A stretch of DNA of 64,000 nt, taken from Acanthamoeba sp. SK_2022b (Eukaryota > Discosea > Longamoebia > Acanthamoebidae). The stretch covers positions 1 through 64,000 of the forward strand of contig JANDJZ010001748.1 of NCBI GenBank assembly GCA_027943245.1. The letters run 5' to 3'. The position numbers and the translations under genes are program-made. Below the pieces are notes generated by a model that made no database searches, had not been told where the DNA came from, and saw only the letters and a list, made by a program, of their open reading frames with translations. Positions 34,134 through 44,203 of the stretch are shown here, piece after piece. The first letter of the stretch is position 1. Every line of letters begins with the position of its first letter.

Positions 34134-34916
34134 TCAAACCAGCCGGAATAGCCGGCGGGCGTTCTCATCGGTTTTTTGCCCCAGCCATTGCGGCTCTTCC
34201 TGTCGCCAGACGGCGACCTGATGCACGATATGGGGCAGGAAACAGGGTTCGTTGCGGCGAGATGCGGGTTTAGGTTGTAAATCCCGGGGCAACAGATAAG
34301 GGGCGTCCGTTTCCAGCAACAGACGCTCGGCCGGGATCTGCGGCAACAGGGCGCGCAGTTCCAGGCCGCGCCGCTCGTCGCAGACCCAACCGGTAATCCC
34401 GATCGACAGGCCCAGCGACAGGCAGCTTGTTAATTCTTCGGCGGTGCCGGTGAAGCAGTGCACCACGGCCGCGGGCAGTTTATCCAACCACGGCGTCAGT
34501 AGCTCGGCAAAACGTGCGTGTGCGTCGCGGCAATGAAGAAACACCGGCAGCGCCAACTCCGCCGCCAGAGCCAGCTGCGCGGTGAACGCCGCTTCCTGCT
34601 GCGCGGGCGTCGAGAAGTTGCGATTGAAATCCAGGCCGCATTCGCCGATCGCCGCCACTTCAGGGCGCGCGGCCAACGCATAAATCTGCTCGGCGGTGTG
34701 TTCATCCCAACCGCTGGCGTAGTGCGGATGCACGCCGGCGGTAGACCAACCGTAGCCCGCATGTTGCTGCGCCAGTTCTGCGGCCTCGCGGCTCTCCGCC
34801 AAATCGGTGCCGGTAATCAACATCCCCGTCACGCCCGCAACGCGGGCGCGTTCCACCACTGCCTGGCGGTCTTTGGCGAATTGGCTGCTGGTGAGATTAA
34901 CGCCGATATCAAACAT
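34134..34916 (-). CDS. tatD: Metal-dependent 3'-5' DNase TatD
   Basis: TatD is a soluble TIM-barrel exonuclease acting on damaged single-stranded DNA; it is not needed for Tat export despite the linkage. The ATG at 34916 ([18 protein letters not shown]) gives 260 residues, as in E. coli; a TTG four codons upstream is also open. Metal ligands are seen in [13 protein letters not shown] (Glu), FLHCRDAH (His), VHCFTGT (His) and ETDAPYL (Asp). It follows tatC after a terminator hairpin and precedes hemB by 14 bases. Confidence 0.95.
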   Translation of the reverse strand: MFDIGVNLTSSQFAKDRQAVVERARVAGVTGMLITGTDLAESREAAELAQQHAGYGWSTAGVHPHYASGWDEHTAEQIYALAARPEVAAIGECGLDFNRNFSTPAQQEAAFTAQLALAAELALPVFLHCRDAHARFAELLTPWLDKLPAAVVHCFTGTAEELTSCLSLGLSIGITGWVCDERRGLELRALLPQIPAERLLLETDAPYLLPRDLQPKPASRRNEPCFLPHIVHQVAVWRQEEPQWLGQKTDENARRLFRLV

Positions 34917-34925
34917 GGTTTTTTC

Positions 34926-34954
34926 CAAAGCAAAAGCCGCCCAATGGGCGGCTT
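34926..34954 (-). terminator. Terminator after tatABC, upstream of tatD
   Basis: AAGCCGCCC (34934-34942) pairs with GGGCGGCTT (34946-34954). The minus strand continues TTTTGCTTT and then the tatD ribosome site, so some read-through to tatD is possible. Confidence 0.75.
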
Positions 34955-34969
34955 CGCAATCAATGTGGA

Positions 34970-35740
34970 TCAGGGTGCCGGGGGTTCGTCACCTTCGTCT
35001 TCTTCTTCCGCCTGCGGGCGACGTTTACCGGTATAGAAGCGAGCGAAGAACACCCCCACTTCAAACAGCAGATACATCGGTATTGCCAACAGGGTTTGCG
35101 AGAACACGTCCGGCGGCGTCAACAGCATGCCGACCACAAACGCGCCGACCAACACATACGGCCGTTTCTTCTTCAGATCTTCCGGCGAGGTGACGCCGCT
35201 CCAGCACAGCAGAATGATGGCGACCGGCACTTCGAAGGCGACGCCAAACGCCATAAACAGCGCCATGACGAAATCGAGGTAGTTTTTAATGTCGGTCGCA
35301 ATGGTCACCCCCATCGGCGCGGTCTTGGCAAAGAAGCCGAAGGCCAGCGGGAACACGATGAAGTAGGCGAAAGCCATGCCGAGGTAGAACAGCAGGCTGC
35401 TGGACACCAGCAGCGGCATCATCAGGCGGCGTTCATGCTTGTACAGCGCCGGTGCGATGAATGCCCACACCTGATACAGAATCATCGGCGCTGAGACGAA
35501 CACCGAGACGATCATGGTCAGCTTGATCGGCGTAAAGAACGGTGACGCCACGTCGGTAGCGATCATGCTCGCCCCGGCCGGCAGCTGCTTGAGCAGCGGC
35601 GCAGAGACCAGCTGGTAGATGTCGTTGGCGAAAAACACCAGCACCACGAACACCGCCAGCACGCAAATAATCGAGTTCAACAGCCGCTTGCGCAGCTCTA
35701 TCAGATGACTGATAAGGGGTTGGGTATCTTCAACAGCCAT
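34970..35740 (-). CDS. tatC: Sec-independent translocase subunit TatC
   Basis: TatC is the six-helix membrane receptor that binds twin-arginine signal peptides. The 256 residues begin [21 protein letters not shown], including the HLIELRKR cytoplasmic motif. Conserved FFxP-type and acidic positions follow in [12 protein letters not shown] and FGVAFEVPV. The tail is long and acidic. It lies 3 bases after tatB. Confidence 0.97.
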   Translation of the reverse strand: MAVEDTQPLISHLIELRKRLLNSIICVLAVFVVLVFFANDIYQLVSAPLLKQLPAGASMIATDVASPFFTPIKLTMIVSVFVSAPMILYQVWAFIAPALYKHERRLMMPLLVSSSLLFYLGMAFAYFIVFPLAFGFFAKTAPMGVTIATDIKNYLDFVMALFMAFGVAFEVPVAIILLCWSGVTSPEDLKKKRPYVLVGAFVVGMLLTPPDVFSQTLLAIPMYLLFEVGVFFARFYTGKRRPQAEEEDEGDEPPAP

Positions 35741-35743
35741 GTA

Positions 35744-36313
35744 TTAACGATCGCCACTAGGTTGGTGAGACGCTGGGGTTTTATCCGCAACAGGTTCGAC
35801 AGGTGCCGGCGCGGTTTCCACCGGCGCTTTAGCCTGCTGCGCTGGCACTGGCGCGGCCGGTGACACAGGCGCGACGGCCTCAGGCTCCGCTGCCGGTTTT
35901 GGCACGGCGGCGGGCGCGCTGGCGCTGGTTGCCGCTTCCGCCGGCGTCACGCCGTCGTGCAAGGCTTCCGGATCGGTGACCTGCGGGTTATGAATGGTGT
36001 TCGCCAGCTCTTCTTTCTCGCCCCGGTAGGTGCGTTTCAATGATTCCGCCGCGTCTTTCAGCTCATCCATTGACGCCTTCAGCTCCGGCGTCAGGTTCTG
36101 CAAACCAGCCTGTTCCGCTTTTTTCAGGCTGTCCTGCAGCTCCTGCAGCTTCAGTTCCTGAGACAGTTCGTGCTGCACCGAGGCCGCCAGCGAGCGCAGC
36201 GCGCGGATCCAGCCCGACACCGTTCTGACCGCGACCGGCAACCGTTCCGGCCCCAGAACAACCAGGCCGATCACCAGCACCAGCAGCAGCTCACTAAACC
36301 CAATGTCAAACAC
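35744..36313 (-). CDS. tatB: Sec-independent translocase subunit TatB
   Basis: TatB pairs with TatC in the substrate-receptor complex. The 189 residues start [30 protein letters not shown]: a short transmembrane helix with the conserved Glu, the GPERLP hinge and a long amphipathic helix. The last 70 residues are a Pro/Ala-rich low-complexity tail of no clear role. It lies 3 bases after tatA and 3 before tatC. Confidence 0.96.
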   Translation of the reverse strand: MFDIGFSELLLVLVIGLVVLGPERLPVAVRTVSGWIRALRSLAASVQHELSQELKLQELQDSLKKAEQAGLQNLTPELKASMDELKDAAESLKRTYRGEKEELANTIHNPQVTDPEALHDGVTPAEAATSASAPAAVPKPAAEPEAVAPVSPAAPVPAQQAKAPVETAPAPVEPVADKTPASHQPSGDR

Positions 36314-36316
36314 GGT

Positions 36317-36580
36317 TTATACCTGCTCTTTGTTCTTCGACTCTTCCGGTTTCACTTCCGGCTGCTTATCGGTAATAGGCTTGGCCGAGAAGTCAGCGTC
36401 ATCCAGGCTGCTTTTCTCAGCCGTGTTGGGGGTCGACGGCGTGTCGTCGCCGATCGCCTTCTTGAAGCCCTTGATCGAGGCGCCGAGATCGGAGCCCAGC
36501 GTGCGCAGTTTTTTGGTACCGAACAGCAGCACCACGATCACTGCGATGATCAACAATTGCGTAATACTAATACCGCCCAT
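36317..36580 (-). CDS. tatA: Sec-independent translocase subunit TatA
   Basis: TatA oligomerises to form the Tat protein-export pore. The ATG at 36580 ([20 protein letters not shown]), with AGAGGT upstream, gives 87 residues; the frame is open 11 codons further. It shows the single transmembrane helix, the [14 protein letters not shown] hinge and amphipathic helix, then a charged disordered tail. First gene of tatABC; ubiB ends 80 bases upstream on the same strand. Confidence 0.96.
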   Translation of the reverse strand: MGGISITQLLIIAVIVVLLFGTKKLRTLGSDLGASIKGFKKAIGDDTPSTPNTAEKSSLDDADFSAKPITDKQPEVKPEESKNKEQV

Positions 36581-36660
36581 TTTAATTACCTCTAATTTTA
36601 AAGGGTCTTTCAAAGCCAGCCCGCATTATAGGGCCGACTTTACCAGAGTGACGAATTAAA

Positions 36661-38292
36661 TCAGGTGGTTCGCTTCCAGCCAATCACCCAGCATACGATG
36701 CCGGCGGCCATCATCCAGGCAGGAAACACCTCGATTTGCCCCAGCAGCAACAGCGTGCCGCTTACCAAGAGTGTAGCGCCAACGCCGAACAAATAACGTG
36801 ACTGCCCCTGACGAACCCGCTGAGCCTGCATTTGGTTGGTCAGCTTATCAACGCTTTGTTGCAACAGTTTATGCTGCTGCAGGCTGTCGTAAAACAGCTC
36901 GGGCAGTTCCGGCAGCTTCTCCGCCCAGAACGGTGCTTTTTCTTTCAGCGCGCGCACCACGGCAGGGATGCCGACCTGATCGCGCAGCCAGCTCTCAAGG
37001 AACGGCTTGGCCGTGGTCCACAAATCCAGCTGCGGGTAGAGCTGGCGCCCCAGTCCTTCAACATACAGCAAGGTCTTCTGCAATAACACCAGCTGCGGCT
37101 GCACTTCCATATTGAAGCGGCGTGCGGTGTTGAACAGGTTCAGCAGCACGTTACCGAAGGAAATCTCCGCCAGCGGTTTCTCGAAAATCGGCTCGCACAC
37201 GGTGCGGATGGCGAATTCAAAGTCTTCCACATTGGTGTCGCGCGGCACCCAACCGGAGTCGACGTGCAGTTCCGCCACCTTGCGGTAATCGCGGTTGAAG
37301 AAGGCGATGAAATTTTCCGCCAGGTAGCGTTTATCATCCTTGTTCAGCGAGCCGACGATGCCGCAGTCGATGCCGATATAGCAAGGATCTTCCGGATGTT
37401 CGTAGCTGACGAAAATATTACCGGGATGCATGTCCGCATGGAAGAAGCTGTCGCGGAATACCTGGGTAAAGAACACCTGAACGCCGCGTTCCGCCAACAG
37501 TTTCATGTTGGTGCCCTGCTGCTCCAGCGTGGCGATATCCGAGACTGGAATGCCGTAGATGCGCTCCATCACCAATACGCTTTCACGGCAGTAGTCGGAA
37601 TAAACTTCCGGTACGTACAGCATCGGGCTGCCGTCGAAATTGCGGCGCAGCTGAATGGCGTTGGCCGCTTCTCGCAGCAGGTTCAATTCGTCCAGCAGGG
37701 TTTTCTCGTACTCGCGCACCACTTCGCGCGGGCGCAGACGGCGGCCGTCCGGCAACAGCTTCGGCACCCAGCCGGCCAAACGGTACATCAGGCGCACGTC
37801 GGCCTTGATGATCGGCCCGATATCCGGCCGGATCACCTTCAGCACTACTTCCTGGCCGGTGGTTTTGAGCCGCGCGGTATGCACCTGCGCGATCGAAGCA
37901 GAGGCCAACGGCTGCTGATCGAAATCGTCGAACCAGGTTTCCAGCGGGCCGCCCATCGCCAGTTCGATATGTTTACGCGCCAGCGCGCCGTCGAAAGGCG
38001 CGACCCGGTCCTGCAACAAAGTCAGCTGATCGGCAATCTGCGGCGGAAACAGATCGCGGCGGGTCGACATCATCTGGCCGAACTTGATCCAGACCGGCCC
38101 CAGTTCCTGCAGCGCCAGCCGCAGGCGTTCACCCAGCGGCTTGTCCTTGTGCCGATTCGGCATCCAGAACAGCAGCCGGCGGCCGAAGCGCAGCGGCAGC
38201 GTCAAACGCATTTTAGGGATCAGTTCGTCCAGCCCATAGCTGAGAAAAACGCGGACGATAAAATACAAACGGCGCAGTTCGCCTGGGGTCAT
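36661..38292 (-). CDS. ubiB: Ubiquinone biosynthesis ATPase/kinase-like protein UbiB
   Basis: UbiB is an atypical protein-kinase-fold ATPase (ABC1/ADCK family) needed for ubiquinone synthesis. The 543 residues carry the KxGQ motif ([13 protein letters not shown]), the Ala-rich loop that replaces the kinase glycine loop (ASIAQVHTA), [10 protein letters not shown] with the catalytic-loop Asp/Asn, and GIDCGIVG. Two C-terminal transmembrane helices anchor it. The start overlaps the ubiJ stop by 4 bases. Confidence 0.96.
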   Translation of the reverse strand: MTPGELRRLYFIVRVFLSYGLDELIPKMRLTLPLRFGRRLLFWMPNRHKDKPLGERLRLALQELGPVWIKFGQMMSTRRDLFPPQIADQLTLLQDRVAPFDGALARKHIELAMGGPLETWFDDFDQQPLASASIAQVHTARLKTTGQEVVLKVIRPDIGPIIKADVRLMYRLAGWVPKLLPDGRRLRPREVVREYEKTLLDELNLLREAANAIQLRRNFDGSPMLYVPEVYSDYCRESVLVMERIYGIPVSDIATLEQQGTNMKLLAERGVQVFFTQVFRDSFFHADMHPGNIFVSYEHPEDPCYIGIDCGIVGSLNKDDKRYLAENFIAFFNRDYRKVAELHVDSGWVPRDTNVEDFEFAIRTVCEPIFEKPLAEISFGNVLLNLFNTARRFNMEVQPQLVLLQKTLLYVEGLGRQLYPQLDLWTTAKPFLESWLRDQVGIPAVVRALKEKAPFWAEKLPELPELFYDSLQQHKLLQQSVDKLTNQMQAQRVRQGQSRYLFGVGATLLVSGTLLLLGQIEVFPAWMMAAGIVCWVIGWKRTT

Positions 38293-38897
38293 CGCTTGCC
38301 CTCCAACTTGTCCATGCGGGCAGACAGCGCTTCCGCGCTGCGGGCGAGTGCATCAACTTCCTCGTTGAACCACACCACTTCCAGCGGCCCCGGCGCCAGA
38401 CGCCACTCTTCCGTCAACGCCTCCGCCATGTCCTGCTGCCGGCGCATAAAGCCGGTTTTCAGCAGCGAGGCGCCTTTTCCCAGCGCCTGCGTAATGCCCT
38501 GGGCGGCGATATCGCCGATATAGGGCGCCAGCCACTCCGCCGGATCCCACTCCGCCAGATCGAGCAGGCCAACCAGCTGTTGCACCACCTGAATATCGCC
38601 TTCCACCGTCAATTCGCCGCTGCGCATCAGCACCGGCAACTGCTGGCGATCGCGCAGCTTCAGTAAGGCGGGAATGCGGCTGCGCACGGTGCAATCGGCG
38701 CTGTCCTCAGACTGGCCCAGCACGTCCACACGCAGTTCGCTGAACACCAGCACCAGCGGTGAAGCCAGCTCTTCCAGTTCGATACGCAGCACCTTGCCCG
38801 CCAGGCGTTGGCGAGCGGCTTTCATGCTGCGATCGCGAAACAGCAGATTATTCAGCGAGGTTTCCAGCGCACCGGTCAGCAGAGGGGTAAACAGCAT
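38289..38897 (-). CDS. ubiJ: Ubiquinone biosynthesis accessory factor UbiJ
   Basis: UbiJ is an SCP2-domain lipid-binding protein that, with UbiK, scaffolds the soluble ubiquinone-synthesis complex. The ATG at 38897 ([20 protein letters not shown]) has GGGAG six bases upstream and gives 202 residues (E. coli 201); ATGs at 38903 and 38948 are less suitable. The SCP2 core runs from about 40 to 110 ([17 protein letters not shown]), and a C-terminal coiled coil (about 165-200) would bind UbiK. It is the middle gene of ubiEJB. Confidence 0.94.
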   Translation of the reverse strand: MLFTPLLTGALETSLNNLLFRDRSMKAARQRLAGKVLRIELEELASPLVLVFSELRVDVLGQSEDSADCTVRSRIPALLKLRDRQQLPVLMRSGELTVEGDIQVVQQLVGLLDLAEWDPAEWLAPYIGDIAAQGITQALGKGASLLKTGFMRRQQDMAEALTEEWRLAPGPLEVVWFNEEVDALARSAEALSARMDKLEGKR

Positions 38898-38910
38898 CGG
38901 CATCTCCCTC

Positions 38911-39666
38911 TCAGAACTTGAAGCCGCGATGCAGGGCGACAATCCCACCGGTCAGGTTGAAATAGGTGACGTTTTCAAAACCGGCGTTGCCCATCATGCC
39001 CTTCAGGGTTTCCTGATCGGGGTGCATGCGGATCGATTCCGCCAGGTAGCGGTAGCTGTCCGGATCCTTCACCACCAGCTCGCCGATCTTCGGCAATACG
39101 TGGAACGAGTAGGCATCGTAAGCTTTGCTCAGCGGCGCCAGCAGCGGCTTGGAGAATTCCAGCACCAGCAGGCGGCCGCCCGGCTTCAGCACGCGGAACA
39201 TCGAGCGCAGCGCTTTGTCTTTGTCGGTGACGTTGCGCAGGCCAAAGGAGATGGTGATGCAATCGAAGTAATTGTCCGGGAACGGCAGCGCTTCGGCGTT
39301 GGCCTGCACGTAATTGATGTTGCCGACGATGCCGCGATCGCGCAGCTTCTCGCGTCCCATCTTCAGCATCGAATCGTTGATGTCCGCCAGCACCACCTGC
39401 CCCTGCTCGCCGACCATGCGGGAGAACTTGGCCGCCAGATCGCCGGTACCGCCGGCCAGATCCAGCACGCGCTGCCCACGGCGCACGCCGCTGCAGTCAA
39501 TGGTGAAACGCTTCCAGATACGGTGGATGCCGAACGACATCAGGTCGTTCATCACGTCATACTTTGCCGCTACCGAATGAAAAACGTCCGCCACCATGGC
39601 CTGTTTTTCGTCTCTAGCGACGGTGCGAAAACCGAAATCGGTGGTTTCCTGCGGTTGATCTGCCAT
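38911..39666 (-). CDS. ubiE: Ubiquinone/menaquinone C-methyltransferase
   Basis: UbiE adds the ring C-methyl in both ubiquinone and menaquinone synthesis. The 251 residues equal E. coli. SAM-binding motif I is [13 protein letters not shown]; the UbiE signatures [17 protein letters not shown] and [17 protein letters not shown] are both present. First gene of the ubiEJB operon; a 78-base gap separates it from rmuC on the same strand. Confidence 0.97.
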   Translation of the reverse strand: MADQPQETTDFGFRTVARDEKQAMVADVFHSVAAKYDVMNDLMSFGIHRIWKRFTIDCSGVRRGQRVLDLAGGTGDLAAKFSRMVGEQGQVVLADINDSMLKMGREKLRDRGIVGNINYVQANAEALPFPDNYFDCITISFGLRNVTDKDKALRSMFRVLKPGGRLLVLEFSKPLLAPLSKAYDAYSFHVLPKIGELVVKDPDSYRYLAESIRMHPDQETLKGMMGNAGFENVTYFNLTGGIVALHRGFKF

Positions 39667-39744
39667 TGTCCTGCCTGCTATTCAGTCAATTTTGTGTGGA
39701 TGAGTGTACCAGAAGCCTGGGGAATACCCCACCTCGCCACGGCC

Positions 39745-41292
39745 TCAGCCGTGCGAAACGAAGCCCGGTTCCCCGGCGGTATCGTCATCGTCTTTCGTCT
39801 GCGGCAGCGCGGCGACATCATCGTCGTTCGCCTCTTCCGCTTCATCGTGTTGCGCGCCGGCTTGCTGCGCCAGCAGCGGGTTGATCGGCCGTTTGACCTC
39901 AACCCCCAACGCGCGGAAACCTTCAATTTGGCCGATAAGGTTACCACGGCCTTCGCTCAGTTTGTTCATCGCCTGACGATAACTGCCCTGCGCTTTGTCC
40001 AGGCTCTGCCCCAGCGCGGACATATCGTCCACGAACAGCCGCATCTTGTCATACAGTTTCGCCGCGCGATCGGCGATGCGCTGGGCGTTCTGGCTTTGAT
40101 GCTCATAGCGCCACAGGTTGGTGATAGTGCGCAGCGCCACCAGCAACGTGGTCGGGCTGACCAGCATGATGTTGTGCTTGAGCGCTTCGCTGATCAGCTC
40201 CGGCTCGCGATCGATAGCCAGCAGGAAGGCGGGCTCGACCGGAATGAACATCAGCACATAGTCCAGCGAGCGCAGCCCCGGCAGCTGCTGATAGTCCTTG
40301 CGGCCCAGCATGCGAATGTGGCCGCGCAGCGAGGCGATATGTTCGCTCAGTGCCGCTTCGCGCTCCACCTCGTCTTCACCGTTGAAATAGCGCTCGTAGG
40401 CGATCAGCGACATCTTGGCGTCGATCACCACGTCCTTGCCCTGCGGCAGGCGCACGATCACATCGGGCTGCATGCGGCTCTGGTGATCCACCCGCACGTT
40501 GACCTGCGTTTCATACTCGTGCCCTTCGCGCAGGCCGGAGGCCTCCAGCACCCGGCTCAGCACCACTTCGCCCCAGTTGCCCTGCGTTTTGTTGTCGCCT
40601 TTAAGCGCCTTGGTGAGGTTAATGGCCTCGCGCGCCATCTGTGCGTTCAACTGCTGCAGATTACGTATTTCGTGCGTCAGCGTGTGACGTTCCCGCGCCT
40701 CCTGACCAAAGCTGTCCTGCACCTGACGGCGGAAACCGTCCAGCTGTTCACGCAGCGGCAGCAGCAACCGATCCAAGCTTTGCTTATTTTGCTCGTCCAC
40801 CTTGCGGCCGCTGTGTTCAAAAATGCGGTTGGCGAGGTTTTCAAACTGGGTGGTGAGGCGTTGTTCGCTGTTGATAAGCAGGCGCTGCTTCTCCTCCGCC
40901 GCCATGCGCGTCTCTTCCAGACGGATGGTGACTTCGCGCAGCTCAGCCTCCTGCGCGCTGTTAACCTCGCGCTGGGCGCGCAGCTCCTGGTTGAGCAATT
41001 CGCATTCGTTGCGCCAATGGTTGAGCTGTTGAAGCTTTTCATGCCCGGCCGCCAGCTGGCTGTGCAGGTTACGCAGCTCCAGCTCGCTCTGCCGCAGTTG
41101 CTGCTCGTGGCGCTGCAGAACCTCCTGCCGCGCCGCCGTTTCCTGCTGCGCCTGCTGCAACGCTTGCTCCAGCAACCGCAGCTCGGTTTCATGCTGCGCA
41201 TTCGTCTGTTGCACCCGCAGACTGGCGATCAACCACCCCAACAGCATGCCGATCGTTACGCCGCCAATCCCATAAATCAGACTGGTATCCAC
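39745..41292 (-). CDS. rmuC: RmuC family recombination-limiting protein
   Basis: RmuC limits inversion at short inverted repeats and is thought to be nuclease-related. The 515-residue protein has an N-terminal membrane helix (about 3-22, ending in WLIASL), a long Gln/Glu-rich coiled coil (about 28-200) and the conserved C-terminal domain (GNWGEVVLSRVLEASGLREG, then VIDAKMSLIAYERY). The Ala/Glu/Asp-rich tail is disordered. Confidence 0.95.
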   Translation of the reverse strand: MDTSLIYGIGGVTIGMLLGWLIASLRVQQTNAQHETELRLLEQALQQAQQETAARQEVLQRHEQQLRQSELELRNLHSQLAAGHEKLQQLNHWRNECELLNQELRAQREVNSAQEAELREVTIRLEETRMAAEEKQRLLINSEQRLTTQFENLANRIFEHSGRKVDEQNKQSLDRLLLPLREQLDGFRRQVQDSFGQEARERHTLTHEIRNLQQLNAQMAREAINLTKALKGDNKTQGNWGEVVLSRVLEASGLREGHEYETQVNVRVDHQSRMQPDVIVRLPQGKDVVIDAKMSLIAYERYFNGEDEVEREAALSEHIASLRGHIRMLGRKDYQQLPGLRSLDYVLMFIPVEPAFLLAIDREPELISEALKHNIMLVSPTTLLVALRTITNLWRYEHQSQNAQRIADRAAKLYDKMRLFVDDMSALGQSLDKAQGSYRQAMNKLSEGRGNLIGQIEGFRALGVEVKRPINPLLAQQAGAQHDEAEEANDDDVAALPQTKDDDDTAGEPGFVSHG

Positions 41293-41432
41293 CCTGCCTC
41301 CTGTTGCACCTTGCCGTTCCGGCGTTTCGCACGCCCATTGCCCGTCACGTTAAGGGGAGCCTGTATGGATGTCCAGCCTGATTTTGCCCGCCGCGCACAA
41401 TATTGCGCGGCGCTGCGCAATTTAGCGAGAAA

Positions 41433-41963
41433 TCAGCCCAGCCACTGGCTGAGCCACTTGATGCCGAATGCCCCCGGCGCCAGAATGCCGAACGCCCAGA
41501 TCATCGCCGACGTGACGTTGGCTAACTGGAAATAACGCTGCGGCATGCCGCAAATGCCGCCCACCAGCGGCACCACGGCGCGCAGCGGGCCGAAAAAGCG
41601 GCCGATGAAGATGCCCAGCACGCCCCAGCGTTCAAAGAACGCGTGGCCGCGCGCCAGCAGCTGCGGATTGCGCGACAGCGGCCACATATGCGCCACCCGG
41701 TCCTGATAGTGATAGCCGATCCAGTAAGAGAGCCAGTCGCCGAAAAACGCCCCGACGGCGGCAGCGGCCCAAATCGGCCAAAAGGCGATGCCGCTTTCGC
41801 CGATCAGCGCGCCCAGCGCCAGCAGGATCACCGTGGCCGGCAGCAGCAGCGACAAAAACGCCAGCGACTCGCCGAACGCCAGGAAAAAGATGATGGGAAT
41901 GGCCCAGCCTTCGTGCTGACGCACGACGTCGCTGACCCAGTTGATAACGTCATTGAGGCTCAA
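41433..41963 (-). CDS. DedA family (VTT domain) membrane protein
   Basis: A 176-residue inner-membrane protein of the DedA superfamily, whose members affect membrane energetics and lipid flipping. Typical motifs are GESLAFLSLLLPATVILL, GAFFGDWLSYWIGY and the GRFFGPLRAVVPLVGG re-entrant segment with the essential Arg. It is shorter than E. coli DedA or YqjA, so I give no symbol. Upstream and downstream spacers (41293-41432 and 41964-42042) contain only GC-rich inverted repeats without T tracts. Confidence 0.88.
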   Translation of the reverse strand: MSLNDVINWVSDVVRQHEGWAIPIIFFLAFGESLAFLSLLLPATVILLALGALIGESGIAFWPIWAAAAVGAFFGDWLSYWIGYHYQDRVAHMWPLSRNPQLLARGHAFFERWGVLGIFIGRFFGPLRAVVPLVGGICGMPQRYFQLANVTSAMIWAFGILAPGAFGIKWLSQWLG

Positions 41964-42042
41964 TGCGGGGCTCCTGATACGCGATAATTCGCCGCCTAGG
42001 ATAGGCCGGGGCGAGTTAAACCCCGGCTAAACGCGCGGCGAT

Positions 42043-42825
42043 TTACTCGAGGTAGAACGCCTGCAGCGCTTCGCGCTGGGCTGCGCCCAGGCCGTATTCC
42101 GCTTCCAGCCAGCGGTCGGTGGAACCGTATTGCTGACGGATGCAGCCCAACGCCGTCATCAGGAACTCCTCGCGCGCGCTGAGCACGTAGGCGAATTGCT
42201 CCAGCGCCGCCGCATTCAGCTTGATAGACAGCTGATCCAGCATCTGCTCGCGGAAAGTGGCCAGCGTGGTTTCGGTCAGCAGATAGTCTTCCAGCACCGT
42301 CGCTTCGTCGGCCCCCAGCGCAAACAGCACCAGTGCCGAACCGACCCCGGTGCGATCCTTGCCGACCGCGCAGTGCTGCACGATGGCGCCGCCGCCAGGA
42401 TTGCTCAACAGCTGCGCCAGCCGCTGATAGGCAGCATTGCCGAACGGCAGGCGGCGATACAATTCCAGCATGAACGCGCGGGCGTCGAAGGCGGCCAGCG
42501 TCTCGTTGGTGAGCTTCTCCAGGTTGGCGTTGACTTCGCTGCTCAGCGGGTTGGCCGGCACGTGGTGATAATCGGCGCCATTCCACAGAATATCCGGCTT
42601 GGCCTGCACCTCGTCGGCATCGCGGTAGTCCAGCACCGAGCGCACCGGCACGCCGGCGAGAAAGGTGCAGTCGTTTTCCGTCAGCCGCTCGAGGGAACCG
42701 GAGCGGAACAGCAGGCCGCGCTTGATGCGGCGCCCGTCGGCCACGCCGTTGCCGCCGAAGTCGCGGAAATTGATGCCGCCGTCGAGCGGCGCGAGCGAAG
42801 GATGAAGCAGGATCTGGGCGGTCAT
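42043..42825 (-). CDS. Tyrosine/lipid-type phosphatase (Y_phosphatase3 family)
   Basis: A 260-residue cytosolic phosphatase. The Cys-based P-loop HCAVGKDRTG (C152 to R158) includes the Lys-Asp pair seen in enzymes of the MptpB/LipA group, which hydrolyse phosphotyrosine and phosphoinositides. The N-terminal NFRDFGG and LFRSGSLERLT are family hallmarks, and LDYRD may hold the general acid. It lies downstream of udp beyond a terminator and is not found at this place in E. coli. The physiological substrate is unknown. Confidence 0.85.
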   Translation of the reverse strand: MTAQILLHPSLAPLDGGINFRDFGGNGVADGRRIKRGLLFRSGSLERLTENDCTFLAGVPVRSVLDYRDADEVQAKPDILWNGADYHHVPANPLSSEVNANLEKLTNETLAAFDARAFMLELYRRLPFGNAAYQRLAQLLSNPGGGAIVQHCAVGKDRTGVGSALVLFALGADEATVLEDYLLTETTLATFREQMLDQLSIKLNAAALEQFAYVLSAREEFLMTALGCIRQQYGSTDRWLEAEYGLGAAQREALQAFYLE

Positions 42826-42914
42826 AAACGTCCTCGTTGTTTTTGTTATGACAACGCGCGGCAGCCATCGGTGCAGCGCTGAGGAGTATCACCGTAACAG
42901 ATTCGCCGCGAATG

Positions 42915-42942
42915 GAAAAACGGGCCGCGTCGGCGGCCCGTT
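42915..42942 (-). terminator. Terminator of udp
   Basis: A ten-base-pair stem, 42919-42928 with 42933-42942, loop GTCG, followed on the minus strand by five T residues. Confidence 0.85.
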
Positions 42943-42955
42943 GAGGGAAAGACGA

Positions 42956-43717
42956 TTACAGCAGGCGGCGGGCGGCGTCCACCACGATCTGCACCGCTTT
43001 GCTTTCGGTGTTTTTCATGGTCTCGGCGTTCGGGATCTCTTGCTGGGTGCGGTTGACGATCACCCCAGCCACCATGCCGGCACGCAGGCCCTGGCTGGCG
43101 CACATGGTCAACAGCGTGGCGGATTCCATTTCATAGTTCATCACGCCCATCGCCTGCCACTCTTCCATCGAGCCTTTGAAGCGGCTGACCACGCGGCCGG
43201 AGTAAGTGTCGTAACGCTCCTGGCCCGGATAGAAGGTATCGGAGGAGGCGGTCACGCCGATGTGCGTGGTAGCGCCGCTGGCCTTGGCCGCTTCCACCAG
43301 CGCGGTGGTGCAGGCGAAGTCCGCGACCGCCGGGAACTCCATCGGTGCAAAGTGCAGGCTGGCGCCGTCGAGGCGTACCGCCGCCGTGGTGACCAGCACG
43401 TCACCGACGTTGATGTTCGCCTGAATGGCACCGGTGGTGCCGATGCGCAGGAAAGTGCGAATGCCCAGCTGCGCCAGCTCTTCCACCGCGATAGAGGTAG
43501 ACGGGCCGCCGATACCGGTAGAGCAGACGATCACCGCCTTGCCGTCCAGCTCCGCGCGCCAGGTAGTGAATTCACGATGGGAGGCCAGATGCACCGGATT
43601 TTCCATCAGCTTGGCAATCTTCTCTACGCGCTGCGGATCGCCCGGCACGATGGCAAGCTGGGCCCCTTGTAAATCGTTCTTGGTGAGGCCGAGATGAAAA
43701 ACGTCAGACTGAGACAT
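42956..43717 (-). CDS. udp: Uridine phosphorylase
   Basis: Udp phosphorolyses uridine to uracil and ribose-1-phosphate. The ATG at 43717 ([19 protein letters not shown]), with AGGAG upstream, gives 253 residues as in E. coli; the frame is open 13 codons further. Phosphate-binding VPGDPQRV, the family signature [16 protein letters not shown] and [10 protein letters not shown] near the ribose site are all present. Upstream are two CRP-type sites spaced as in E. coli udp, where CRP activates and CytR represses. Confidence 0.97.
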   Translation of the reverse strand: MSQSDVFHLGLTKNDLQGAQLAIVPGDPQRVEKIAKLMENPVHLASHREFTTWRAELDGKAVIVCSTGIGGPSTSIAVEELAQLGIRTFLRIGTTGAIQANINVGDVLVTTAAVRLDGASLHFAPMEFPAVADFACTTALVEAAKASGATTHIGVTASSDTFYPGQERYDTYSGRVVSRFKGSMEEWQAMGVMNYEMESATLLTMCASQGLRAGMVAGVIVNRTQQEIPNAETMKNTESKAVQIVVDAARRLL

Positions 43718-43789
43718 ACGAGACTCCTCATGGATCGTGTTTATTGGGAGGAACAAAAAAGCACTCTACTGAAAATCGCCGCTTAATTT

Positions 43790-43805
43790 CGTGACGACAG
43801 TCACT
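43790..43805 (-). promoter_or_regulatory. CRP-type site 1 of udp
   Basis: CGTGA-N6-TCACT. Its centre is about 41 bases from the inferred udp start site near 43756, a class II activator position. Confidence 0.7.
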
Positions 43806-43841
43806 ATGAAAAGAGAAACAAATTACATGCTACATATTTTT

Positions 43842-43857
43842 TGTGATTTTTATCACA
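43842..43857 (-). promoter_or_regulatory. CRP-type site 2 of udp
   Basis: TGTGA-N6-TCACA, a consensus CRP core inside flanking A/T. It is centred 52 bases from site 1, the spacing known for E. coli udp, where CytR binds between the two CRP dimers. Confidence 0.85.
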
Positions 43858-44203
43858 AAAAATACTGTAACGCACCCAGAGCGCACCGCTCCACCTCAGT
43901 CTAGTCGACAAATCTTGTCGCCCTCTGCCCGTTGATTGCCGGCTGAAACTATTTAGCTGAGCAATTCGAAATAACCCCATCTTATCGGTTGCTTAGGAAC
44001 AAAAAAGCCCTCTAACGCACCTTATGGCACTTACGCAGGGCAAAACGCGTAATAACATGATAAAAAGCGCTTAAAAATGCCGCAAAGCCAGATAATTAGC
44101 CGTTTTTTATCAACTTGTCCGAAAGTGCGCCACGCAGCGCCAATAATGGGTAATCTTTCCTATAGTTAATCTCAGCGCTTTTTTCTATTGCACGGAGACC
44201 GCA

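Larger units (their letters stand above)
43718..44203. other. 486-bp divergent control region between udp and the hydrolase gene
   Basis: The udp side carries a -10-like TAGAGT (minus strand, 43763-43768) and two CRP-type sites. Further right are a 15-bp palindrome (43906-43920) and a second copy (43995-44014) of the 20-base sequence that covers the udp -10. The right end is AT-rich with TATAGT at 44161-44166, a possible -10 for the hydrolase gene. Confidence 0.7.

Noticed and set aside
38674..41535. 953-codon plus-strand open frame opposite ubiJ, ubiE, rmuC and dedA
   Set aside because: It spans four well-conserved minus-strand genes and several intergenic gaps, and its translation is His/Gln/Leu-rich without domain features, as expected of an antisense frame.
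41364..41535. Short plus-strand frame starting MDVQPDFARRAQYCAALRN with an AGGGGAG-like site upstream
   Set aside because: It runs into the dedA coding region on the other strand and shows no conserved pattern; the ribosome-site match is probably chance.
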